This document shows, one piece after another, positions 55,789-63,391 of a stretch of 64,000 nt of DNA (position 1 is the stretch's first letter; each line of letters begins with the position of its first letter). The stretch is from Paenalcaligenes sp052103955 (GTDB lineage: Bacteria > Pseudomonadota > Gammaproteobacteria > Burkholderiales > Burkholderiaceae_B). The notes under the pieces are model-generated. The model had not been told where the DNA came from. It did no database searches and saw only the letters and a list, made by a program, of their open reading frames with translations. The stretch lies in NCBI GenBank assembly GCA_052103955.1, contig JBQELO010000009.1:62001-126000 (forward strand), written 5' to 3'. A program made the translations under genes and the position numbers.

Positions 55789-55987
55789 CCTCTGATAACT
55801 CTCTCTTTTGGCCAGGCAGTTAAGGCCTACCGCATTGCCGCAGGCATGACGCAAGAAGAGCTCGCTGATGAATATTATCGCTATCAGTAAGGCTTTAGGC
55901 GTTTTGCCGTCTGAGCTGATGATGGTGCTGGATGTGGTGGTTTCTAAGCCTATCGTTCAAAGAAAACAACAAGAGACGACTTCTTAA
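55789..55987 (+). pseudogene. Broken XRE-family regulator
   Basis: LSFGQAVKAYRIAAGMTQEE in one frame is the start of an XRE helix-turn-helix. That frame stops at 55890 with YYRYQ. Overlapping it, another frame reads IIAISKALGVLPSELMMVLD and ends at 55987, the usual C-terminal half of the same domain. The middle (recognition helix) is missing and the frames are offset, consistent with an internal deletion. Confidence 0.65.
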
Positions 55988-56146
55988 AAAACCATAACCT
56001 AGTTTATAAAAGATAAAAAACACAGACCACAACATCTCTATACGTCCCCTTTCGATGTCACAAGAGCAAAGGATACCGGACTCTCTTGACCCACCCTAGG
56101 TGATTGGCCTTTACTTAATGATGAAACACAACAAACAATAGGTTAG

Positions 56147-56833
56147 ATGACTGAAAGACAGGAGTGGCTGGTGTCTCGTATAAATTTGAAAGTGCCCTTC
56201 GCACAGAAAGATCAGGCTAAAGAATTAGGAGCTCGTTGGGATTCGGAACAAAAAACCTGGTACATCCCACCAGGAACTGATCCAACTCAATTCACGCGCT
56301 GGATGCCGCAACCCCATACAGCATCAACATTGACCTCTGATGATTACTCTGTGTACACAGTCAGAGCGTCACATTACTTCATTGCCAAATCACATACAGT
56401 ATGTTGGCGCTGCAAAGAAATGACAGCTGTTTTTGCATTTGCGCTTCCGCCTGAACATGAAATTCATGAATGGGAAGATGACGATACTGACTACTGGTAC
56501 TCACCTGAGGGTTTCAGTATTCTTTCAATGGTTGATGGCCTAACGGCCTCCGCACTCAACTCTGTACAAAGGTTGACGAAAAACTATCGTATGGCATACA
56601 GCAAAAAAGCTGGCGCCCGATATTTTATGAACCATTGTGAACACTGTAATGCCACGCAGGGGGATTTTTACATGCATAATGAACCTGGCGGGGCCTTTTT
56701 CCCAACTACTGAATGGGAGGCTCAACGTATCCAACTTTACCCTGTAGATTCTCCTTTTATGGGTAACGGTGATACTGGATTACATTCAGAAGACTATTTC
56801 TACGATGTCATGCAAATTCAATCAGCTCTTTAG
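56147..56833 (+). CDS. DUF5710-containing protein with CxxC pairs
   Basis: 228 residues. The N-terminal 45 residues (INLKVPFAQKDQAKELGARW, then DSEQKTWYIPPG) match DUF5710, a small module common in plasmid- and phage-encoded primase- or helicase-like proteins. The rest has two zinc-ribbon-like pairs, CWRC (about residue 85) and CEHC (about residue 163), and no other domain I know. The function is not established; a nucleic-acid or stress-related role is possible. It is alone, with a strong terminator directly after it. Confidence 0.75.
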   Translation: MTERQEWLVSRINLKVPFAQKDQAKELGARWDSEQKTWYIPPGTDPTQFTRWMPQPHTASTLTSDDYSVYTVRASHYFIAKSHTVCWRCKEMTAVFAFALPPEHEIHEWEDDDTDYWYSPEGFSILSMVDGLTASALNSVQRLTKNYRMAYSKKAGARYFMNHCEHCNATQGDFYMHNEPGGAFFPTTEWEAQRIQLYPVDSPFMGNGDTGLHSEDYFYDVMQIQSAL

Positions 56834-56841
56834 ATAGAAAT

Positions 56842-56866
56842 AACCGGCAAGCAGCCGGTTTTTTTT
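56842..56866 (+). terminator. Rho-independent terminator
   Basis: AACCGGC / GCCGGTT with loop AAGCA is followed by six further T residues. It lies nine bases after the DUF5710 gene stop and separates it from the zinc operon. Confidence 0.93.
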
Positions 56867-56920
56867 ATTGAGCAGGAGCTCCATCCATATCGCTGTAAGG
56901 ACATAACTTTGCTTTTTAAA

Positions 56921-56940
56921 TGTTATGTTATAACATAACA
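56921..56940. promoter_or_regulatory. Zur operator (perfect 20-bp palindrome)
   Basis: TGTTATGTTATAACATAACA is its own reverse complement and fits the proteobacterial Zur-box pattern (TGTTATANTATAACA core). It ends 24 nt before the zur start and probably overlaps the promoter. An extra half-site-like ACATAAC lies at 56901-56907. Zinc-loaded Zur would repress the whole following operon, including zur itself. Confidence 0.9.
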
Positions 56941-56964
56941 CTAAATTAACGATGTGTAGGTGCA

Positions 56965-57378
56965 ATGAAACTCACCATCAATCAGCAACGAGTCCTTAAG
57001 ACATTGCGACAGTCAGACTCACCCTTAAGCGCTTATGCACTACTAGACAAACTGCGGGAACACGGCTTAACGGCCCCAACGCAGGTTTATCGAGCGCTTA
57101 AGCGTTTGGAAACTTACGGGCTTGTCCATCGTCTGGAATCCATCAATGCGTATGTAGCCTGTTCACCGTCCAAGGCTTGTCATAAAGGAATGAAAGCCTT
57201 TGCTATCTGCGATGAGTGTGGCCATGTTGATGAGCTGATAGATGAAGCCTTGTGTCGATCTGTCGAACGTTGGACAAAAGCTCATGCTTTTGTCTTGCGA
57301 AGTTCCACGATTGAACTGCGTGGTAAGTGCGCTAATTGTGTTGAGGTTGGCATCCGCCTGCCTCAACGGATGTCCTAA
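56965..57378 (+). CDS. zur: Zinc uptake regulator Zur (Fur family)
   Basis: 137 residues. The N-terminal winged helix (LTINQQRVLKTLRQSDSPLS, TQVYRALKRLETYGLVHRLE) is followed by the dimer/metal domain with CHKGMKAFAICDECGHVDEL and C-terminal CANC, giving the two CxxC structural zinc pairs. The short length, histidine content and Zur-type palindrome just upstream favour Zur over Fur. It is the first gene of a long zinc-starvation operon. Confidence 0.92.
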   Translation: MKLTINQQRVLKTLRQSDSPLSAYALLDKLREHGLTAPTQVYRALKRLETYGLVHRLESINAYVACSPSKACHKGMKAFAICDECGHVDELIDEALCRSVERWTKAHAFVLRSSTIELRGKCANCVEVGIRLPQRMS

Positions 57379-57394
57379 TGACAAAGAGAGCGAG

Positions 57395-58615
57395 ATGATA
57401 ATTTCTGAAGTAACCCAGGGAGGTCAACCCTCCAGAATTCCTGTGACCGTTTTGTCGGGATTTTTAGGTGCAGGAAAAACGACCCTATTGAACCATATCC
57501 TGAACAATCGCGAAGGCCGCCGCGTGGCCGTCATTGTGAACGATATGAGCGAGGTCAATATTGATGCTGCTCTGGTTCGTGACGGCGGTGCCGAGCTATC
57601 GCGCACGGATGAAAAGCTGGTGGAAATGAGCAACGGCTGTATTTGCTGCACCTTACGCGAGGACCTGCTGCTGGAGGTCGACCGTCTGGCCAAGGAAGGA
57701 CGGTTTGATCAGCTGGTGATTGAATCCACTGGCATCTCAGAGCCACTGCCCGTGGCTGAAACCTTTACCTTTGAAGGCGAGGATGGCCGTTGCCTGGGTG
57801 AAGTCGCCCGCTTGGACACCATGGTTACGGTGGTGGATGCCTTTAACTTCCTACGTGACTACAGCTCGCAAGACAGCATTCAGTCCCGAGGCGAATCCTT
57901 GGGTGAAGAGGATGAGCGCACCGTTGTCGATTTGCTTATTGATCAGATTGAGTTTTGTGACGTAATCGTACTCAACAAGACCGATTTGATCAGTAAGCAA
58001 GAACGCGAACGTTTAATGGCGATTTTAAAGAGCCTGAATCCCCGTGCCCGTATTGAAATCGCTGAGTTTGGCCAGGTTGCTTTGGATAAGGTCCTTAACA
58101 CGGGTTTATTCGATTTTGAAGAAGCCTCAAAGGCACCAGGCTGGCTCCAAGAATTGTGTGGAACACATACCCCCGAGACAGAAGAGTACGGTATTCGTAA
58201 CTTCGTTTACCACGCACGCCGCCCCTTTCACCCAGAACGTTTTCTGGATCTTATTCAGAGCGAATGGCCGGGTGTGGTTCGCTCTAAAGGTTTTTTCTGG
58301 TTAGCTCACTATCCGACTCTGGCCGGTTCTTGGTCTCAGGCCGGTGCCGTGGCGAGGTATCACGTTGCCGGTAACTGGTGGGCATCCATGCCACCAGAGC
58401 GTTGGCCACACGATCCTGAAACTCTCGCCTTGATTAAAGAAAAATGGGATGACCGTGTGGGGGATGCTCGTCAAGAGCTGGTCCTTATCGGCATCGATAT
58501 GGATGAAGCGGCACTGCGATCCCGTTTTGATGCATGCCTGCTCAATGACGTAGAAATGGCGCAAGGCCCAAGCCTTTGGACAAGTTGGTCCAACCCTTTC
58601 CCTGATTGGCCGTAA
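57395..58615 (+). CDS. ZigA-like COG0523 GTPase (zinc metallochaperone)
   Basis: 406 residues. Walker A is LSGFLGAGKTTLLNHIL; the metal-binding CxCC motif is in NGCICCTLREDLL; VIESTGISEPLPVA and VLNKTDL complete the G domain. The C-terminal CobW_C part has FFWLAHYPTLAGSWSQAGA, like ZigA of Acinetobacter. These GTPases are thought to hand zinc to essential enzymes under starvation. ATG at 57395 fits the usual N-terminus and has AGAGAG upstream. It starts 16 nt after zur. Confidence 0.92.
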   Translation: MIISEVTQGGQPSRIPVTVLSGFLGAGKTTLLNHILNNREGRRVAVIVNDMSEVNIDAALVRDGGAELSRTDEKLVEMSNGCICCTLREDLLLEVDRLAKEGRFDQLVIESTGISEPLPVAETFTFEGEDGRCLGEVARLDTMVTVVDAFNFLRDYSSQDSIQSRGESLGEEDERTVVDLLIDQIEFCDVIVLNKTDLISKQERERLMAILKSLNPRARIEIAEFGQVALDKVLNTGLFDFEEASKAPGWLQELCGTHTPETEEYGIRNFVYHARRPFHPERFLDLIQSEWPGVVRSKGFFWLAHYPTLAGSWSQAGAVARYHVAGNWWASMPPERWPHDPETLALIKEKWDDRVGDARQELVLIGIDMDEAALRSRFDACLLNDVEMAQGPSLWTSWSNPFPDWP

Positions 58616-58679
58616 TGACCCTACTAGGCCTTTCTACCTCTAATGCGTCGTGGAAAGGCTGTTGCATTGGATGTTGAAT

Positions 58680-59582
58680 ATGAATGTTGTACTCCCTGAT
58701 CCTGCGCTCACCGATATAGACCAACGCTCATTACCCTTATCGTGGGTAGGCATGGAGGGCATTGATTTACCGATCTCATTGTTTGAGCCTATTTATGCTC
58801 GGGGACTCCATGCCCATGTCGATGCAGTCGTTGACCTTCCACTCGGCCATGTGAAAGGGATACATATGTCACGACTGTATCGGTTGCTCAATGACTTGGC
58901 GACTGAGAACGCTCTATCACCTAGACTGTTACGGCGCACCTTACAAGCAATGATTGAGAGTCAACAAGACTGTGGCACACGCCGTGCACGCTTGCGGCTT
59001 GCGTTCAGTCTTCTTATGCAACGCCCTGCTCTCATAACCCCGTCGTTATCTGGCTGGAAGTCTTATCCCGTAGTCATAGAGGCCACCCTATCCGATGGGG
59101 TGTTTCTGTGTAGTGCGCAGGTAGAGGTGGGTTATTCCTCCACTTGCCCTTGTTCTGCCGCGCTGAGTCGACAATTGGTCGAACAGGCGTTTTTGCAGGA
59201 ATTTGGTCAAGAGGTGACGGTCACATCCGACCAGGTGGCTTCTTGGTTACGCCTGCACGCTAGCGCAGGAACTCCACATAGCCAACGCAGCCGCGCCATC
59301 GTTCGGGTAGGAATATCCGAAGCACACAAAACCTTTGGTTTGCTGCCTTTGATTAATCAAGTGGAACACGCTGTCGGTACGCCGTTGCAAACAGCCGTGA
59401 AGCGCGCCGATGAACAGGCTTTTGCTGCCTTGAATGGCCAAAATCTCATGTTTGTAGAGGATGCTGTACGACGGATAAAGGCCGCACTCGACGATTATCC
59501 CGACGCCCATGTCAACGTCCATCATTTAGAAAGCCTGCATCCCCATGATGCCGTTGCTCAGTTTGAAGGAATGCCGCTATGA
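58680..59582 (+). CDS. folE2: GTP cyclohydrolase FolE2 (type IB)
   Basis: About 300 residues. It makes 7,8-dihydroneopterin triphosphate from GTP, the first step of folate synthesis, and can use manganese or iron where the standard FolE needs zinc. GIHMSRLYRLLNDLATE, the metal-site cysteine block YSSTCPCSAALS and SQRSRAIVRV are FolE2 signatures. Starts at 58671 and GTG 58650 are also in frame; I prefer 58680 (MNVVLPDP). It overlaps the next gene by 4 nt. Confidence 0.94.
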   Translation: MNVVLPDPALTDIDQRSLPLSWVGMEGIDLPISLFEPIYARGLHAHVDAVVDLPLGHVKGIHMSRLYRLLNDLATENALSPRLLRRTLQAMIESQQDCGTRRARLRLAFSLLMQRPALITPSLSGWKSYPVVIEATLSDGVFLCSAQVEVGYSSTCPCSAALSRQLVEQAFLQEFGQEVTVTSDQVASWLRLHASAGTPHSQRSRAIVRVGISEAHKTFGLLPLINQVEHAVGTPLQTAVKRADEQAFAALNGQNLMFVEDAVRRIKAALDDYPDAHVNVHHLESLHPHDAVAQFEGMPL

Positions 59583-60676
59583 GTACCTCACCAACCTTGA
59601 TCCCCGTCACGTTACTAACCGGATTCTTGGGAAGTGGCAAAACCACGGCATTGAATCATTTGTTAGCACAGCCTGAACTATCGGATACCTTGGTCATCAT
59701 CAACGAATTTGGTGAGATGGCGCTGGACCACTTGTTGGTCGCACACAGCACAGAAAACCTAGTCATGGAAATGAGTAGCGGGTGCTTGTGCTGCACTATT
59801 CGTGGTGATCTTGTTACTACCCTACGCGATATCAGTTGGCGTTTTTCACGTAATGGGCAACGTCAGTTCAAACGTGTCCTGATCGAAACGACAGGACTGG
59901 CTGATCCTGCCCCTATTGTTCACACGTTGATGACTCACCCTCAGATCGCGTCCCGGTACAGGCTGGATGGGATTGTCGCCACGGTTGATATGGTCACGGG
60001 TATGCAAACTCTCGACAAATACCACGAGGCTGTGAAACAAGCCGCGATAGCCGATGCGTTACTGTTAACCAAAATCGATCTCGCCTCCCCCGAGCAACGG
60101 GATGCCTTGTTACAGCGGCTCTCTGTCATCAACTCCGCCGCTCCGCGTTGGGACGTGCTTAATGGTGTGATAGAACCCAATAAGGTGCTGGACCTTGGAT
60201 TGTTCAGTGCAGATGATAAAGCCCCTGATGTTGAGGGCTGGCTTCGTGCCGAGGCGTACGAACCGCCGACACACGACCACACCCACCAGCATGGCCCTGC
60301 TCATCATGACCATGACCACGATCACCACCCCGACATCAATCGGCATGATGACCACATACGTGCTTTTTGCTTTAGTGTTGCTGAGCCCATTTCTGAAGAA
60401 ATGTTGATGGCTTGGCTGGATCTACTGATGGGGTTCGTGGGTGTCAACATTCTGCGTGTCAAAGCCATTTTGAACGTGGAAGGTCATGAACACCCGATTG
60501 CTGTCCATGGTGTGCAGCATATTTTTCATCCTCCGGTCACGCTGCCCGCCTGGCCCAATGATGATCGCCGCTCTCGCTTGGTGTTCATCACTAAAGATGT
60601 GGGCCAGGATGTCATCGAGCAAACCTTTACGGCGTTGAAACACGCCCTGAGCAGCAATGAAGAGGCTCAACGATGA
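59579..60676 (+). CDS. COG0523 GTPase with His-rich segment
   Basis: 365 residues. Walker A TGFLGSGKTTALNHLL, CxCC in SGCLCCTIRGDL, VLIETTGLADPAPIV and LTKIDL. Between the G domain and CobW_C lies a histidine/aspartate-rich stretch (residues about 230-262, e.g. HDHTHQHGPAHHDHDHDHH) able to hold several zinc ions. It belongs to the YjiA/YeiR side of COG0523. Both starts and stops overlap their neighbours by 4 nt, so it is coupled to folE2 and cysS. Confidence 0.92.
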   Translation: MSTSPTLIPVTLLTGFLGSGKTTALNHLLAQPELSDTLVIINEFGEMALDHLLVAHSTENLVMEMSSGCLCCTIRGDLVTTLRDISWRFSRNGQRQFKRVLIETTGLADPAPIVHTLMTHPQIASRYRLDGIVATVDMVTGMQTLDKYHEAVKQAAIADALLLTKIDLASPEQRDALLQRLSVINSAAPRWDVLNGVIEPNKVLDLGLFSADDKAPDVEGWLRAEAYEPPTHDHTHQHGPAHHDHDHDHHPDINRHDDHIRAFCFSVAEPISEEMLMAWLDLLMGFVGVNILRVKAILNVEGHEHPIAVHGVQHIFHPPVTLPAWPNDDRRSRLVFITKDVGQDVIEQTFTALKHALSSNEEAQR

Positions 60677-62091
60677 GCCTAAATCCTTCTATCCAGCTTT
60701 ACAACACCCTGCTGCGTCGCAAAGCCCCCTTACAAACAGAGCAGCCTGATAGGGTGACGATGTACGTCTGTGGACCAACGGTTTATAACTTCGCGCATAT
60801 TGGCAATGCACGCCCGGCAGTCGTGTTTGACGTCTTGGCCAGGCTACTCAGACACGATTATCCTCACGTGATTTATGCCCGTAACTTTACGGATGTTGAT
60901 GACAAGATCAATGCGGCCGCAGCAGAGCAAGGCGTGCCGATTGAGGTCATTACTAACCGGTACATTGCTGCCTACCATGAGGATATGCAAGCCTTAGGGG
61001 TGTTAAGCCCCAATGTGGAGCCTCGTGTCACTGATCACATCCCCGCCATTGTTGATCTCATCAGCACCTTGATTGAGCGTGGCCATGCGTATGTCGCGCA
61101 GGATCACGTCCTGTTTCATGTACCTTCTTATCCGGCATATGGTCAACTATCCGGCAGACGCACAGAAGATATGTTGGTAGGTGCTCGTATTGAAGTGGCT
61201 CCTTACAAGCAAGACCCGATGGACTTTGTGCTTTGGAAGCCCTCTATCCCTGAACAACCGGGATGGGAAAGTCCGTGGGGTCGTGGCCGTCCAGGTTGGC
61301 ATGTTGAATGTACCGCCATGATTGCCCAGCACCTGGGCCACACGATTGATATTCATGGTGGTGGGCAGGACTTGATTTTTCCTCATCACGAAAATGAAAT
61401 TGCCCAGGGTACCTGTGCACACGGTGAACAGTACTGCCGCACTTGGGTTCATAACAGTTTTGTGACAGTTGATGGGCTGAAGATGTCTAAATCACTGGGT
61501 AATGTGCTGTTGGTTCGGGATTTGCTTGCACAAGGTACTGGTGAAGCGATACGACTCGCATTGCTGTCGACACATTACCGCCGCCCTTTGGATTGGACGA
61601 ATCAACGGCTTGAGGCTGCCAAACAAACGTTAATGCGCTTTTACTCCAGTTTACTCAAAGCCAAGAACGTCATCGGAGTGTGTCATGCAGAACCGGACCC
61701 CGATTTCCTCACCATGCTACGTAATGATCTGAACGTGCCGGCCGCCTTAACGCGCCTGCATATGTTGCGCACCCAACTTGATGAGGCGCACACCGAGTCT
61801 GAGCGTGCTCATGCGAAGTCACGTTTACTGGCCTCGGGGAAATTATTAGGCCTACTCCAAGCCCTCCCTGCTCGTGCGTTAGAAGCCCTTGCTCCGATCG
61901 CACCAGCAGACGATAAAGCCCAACTAGAAAGAGCTTATACCTTGCTAAATGAGCGCGAACAAGCGCGTGAGCGACGAGATTTCACACAGGCCGATCAACT
62001 CCGAGACACCTTGAAAACGCTGGGCTATCACGTCGAAGACGGGCCGACCGGCCCAACCTTGCAGCCAATCCTCGTGGAGTCATGCTCATGA
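60673..62091 (+). CDS. cysS: Cysteinyl-tRNA synthetase (zinc-operon paralogue)
   Basis: 472 residues, full length. YVCGPTVYNFAHIGNARP carries the first zinc-ligand cysteine (Cys33) and the HIGH motif; WHVECTAMI, GGGQDLIFPHHENEIAQ and KMSKSLGN complete the active site. All four usual zinc ligands (Cys, Cys, His, Glu) appear intact. Enzymes of this kind in Zur operons are usually second copies; I cannot see whether another cysS exists elsewhere. It overlaps both neighbours by 4 nt. Confidence 0.94.
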   Translation: MSLNPSIQLYNTLLRRKAPLQTEQPDRVTMYVCGPTVYNFAHIGNARPAVVFDVLARLLRHDYPHVIYARNFTDVDDKINAAAAEQGVPIEVITNRYIAAYHEDMQALGVLSPNVEPRVTDHIPAIVDLISTLIERGHAYVAQDHVLFHVPSYPAYGQLSGRRTEDMLVGARIEVAPYKQDPMDFVLWKPSIPEQPGWESPWGRGRPGWHVECTAMIAQHLGHTIDIHGGGQDLIFPHHENEIAQGTCAHGEQYCRTWVHNSFVTVDGLKMSKSLGNVLLVRDLLAQGTGEAIRLALLSTHYRRPLDWTNQRLEAAKQTLMRFYSSLLKAKNVIGVCHAEPDPDFLTMLRNDLNVPAALTRLHMLRTQLDEAHTESERAHAKSRLLASGKLLGLLQALPARALEALAPIAPADDKAQLERAYTLLNEREQARERRDFTQADQLRDTLKTLGYHVEDGPTGPTLQPILVESCS

Positions 62092-62363
62092 AAGCGCTCT
62101 TAACCGCTTGCCTGGTAGGACTCGTACGCGGCTACCAGCTTTTGATCAGTCCTTTACTGGGGCCTCGTTGCCGCTTTTATCCGACTTGCTCCCACTATGC
62201 TATTGAGGCACTGCGTACGCACGGTCCTATCAAAGGAGGCTGGTTAACGATTAAGCGAGTTGGCCGGTGCCATCCGTGGCATCCCGGCGGCCATAATCCT
62301 GTACCGCCCGCTGTCGGAAGCGAAGAAAAAGAAACACATCATGGAGGAGATCATCGTGCATGA
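62088..62363 (+). CDS. yidD: YidD family membrane protein insertion factor
   Basis: 91 residues. GYQLLISPLLGPRCRFYPTC followed by SHYAIEALRTHG and KRVGRCHPWHPGG is the YidD signature, with the three conserved cysteines. YidD normally sits between rnpA and yidC and helps membrane insertion; here it is in a zinc operon, away from that context. ATG at 62088 is chosen because GGAG lies eight bases upstream and it makes an ATGA overlap with cysS; ATG 62082 is too close to it. Confidence 0.9.
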   Translation: MKALLTACLVGLVRGYQLLISPLLGPRCRFYPTCSHYAIEALRTHGPIKGGWLTIKRVGRCHPWHPGGHNPVPPAVGSEEKETHHGGDHRA

Positions 62364-62826
62364 CATTTCAACGCAAACTCAAGCGTCAATAACGGACGTC
62401 GAGCAGTCCATCATTGAGAGCTTCCAATGTTTGGGCAATTGGATGGCACGCTATGAATACCTGATCGACTTAGGACGATCAATGCCTGCGTTACCCGCTC
62501 AGCTGCGCAGTGAGGAAAACCGCCTACATGGCTGCCAGGCACAAGTGTGGCTCGTTTCAAACCAAGTAGGAGATCGCTTGTTCTTCCAGGCAAGCAGTGA
62601 TTCGGCCATTGTGACTGGGTTGCTCGCACTTTTGCTCAAAGTCTATTCTGGGCGTTTACCCAATGAAATTCTCGCCAATCCCCCCGATTTTCTGCGTGCT
62701 ATTGAGTTGGACCAGCACCTATCACCTCATCGGGCCAATGGTTTATTTCATATGATCACGCGTATTCGGTCAGACGCTCAACATGCATTGCAAACAGGCG
62801 AATCGGAGGGAAATCATGATTCGTAA
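62356..62826 (+). CDS. SufE-like sulfur-acceptor protein
   Basis: About 156 residues. NRLHGCQAQVWL contains the SufE/CsdE cysteine that accepts sulfur from a cysteine desulfurase, and CLGNWMARYEYLIDLGR matches the SufE N-terminal region. GTG at 62356 is likely the start: GGAGGAG (62343-62349) lies six bases before it, whereas the in-frame ATG at 62341 overlaps that site. It overlaps yidD by 8 nt and the next gene by 11 nt. It may feed cluster repair when zinc is low. Confidence 0.88.
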   Translation: MHDISTQTQASITDVEQSIIESFQCLGNWMARYEYLIDLGRSMPALPAQLRSEENRLHGCQAQVWLVSNQVGDRLFFQASSDSAIVTGLLALLLKVYSGRLPNEILANPPDFLRAIELDQHLSPHRANGLFHMITRIRSDAQHALQTGESEGNHDS

Positions 62827-63376
62827 AAATCCCCGCGGTGACCTACCACAGATCCATTCCAGTGCTTTTGTTGACCCCACTGCCATTTTGTGTGGCCGCA
62901 TTATCGTCGAAGAAAATGTGTTTATCGGCCCTTATGCTGTTATCCGTGCAGACGAAATGGACGTGAACGGCGATATTGCACCCATTGTGATTGGTGCCCA
63001 TTCCAATATTCAAGATGGCGTGGTGATTCATTCTAAATCAGGTGCCAGTGTGCGTATAGGACAGCGTACTTCTATTGCCCACCGAGCCATCGTCCACGGG
63101 CCATGCGACATCGGCAACGGTGTATTTATTGGCTTTAACAGCGTGCTTTTCAACTGTTCGGTCGCCGAGGGCTGCGTAGTGCGATACAACGCAGTCGTTG
63201 ACGGCGTTCACTTACCGGCTGGGTTCTACGTGCCCTCGACAGAACGCATCGGACCAGACACAGACCTTTCCACCTTGCCACCTGTTTCAACAGATGCCAG
63301 CGAATTCTCTGAAGATGTCGCGCGCACAAATAACGGTCTGATTCTGGGATACAAAGCCATCCAGAATGAATTTTAA
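62816..63376 (+). CDS. Gamma-carbonic anhydrase family protein
   Basis: 186 residues of left-handed beta-helix repeats (IIVEENVFIGPYAVIRAD, VIGAHSNIQDGVVIHS, TSIAHRAIVHG, IGNGVFIGFNSVLF). The three metal-ligand histidines of the gamma class are seen in VVIHS, IAHRA and IVHG. Gamma enzymes can run on iron, so in a Zur operon it probably stands in for zinc carbonic anhydrase. ATG at 62816 has GGAGGG upstream. A longer N-terminus is unlikely. Confidence 0.92.
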   Translation: MIRKNPRGDLPQIHSSAFVDPTAILCGRIIVEENVFIGPYAVIRADEMDVNGDIAPIVIGAHSNIQDGVVIHSKSGASVRIGQRTSIAHRAIVHGPCDIGNGVFIGFNSVLFNCSVAEGCVVRYNAVVDGVHLPAGFYVPSTERIGPDTDLSTLPPVSTDASEFSEDVARTNNGLILGYKAIQNEF

Positions 63377-63391
63377 GTCAAGGAGTTCTCA

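Noticed and set aside
55594..55890. 98-codon plus-strand open frame as an intact XRE gene
   Set aside because: Only the last 30 residues match an HTH and the domain is cut; the upstream part is antisense to the hypothetical gene, so I list a pseudogene instead.
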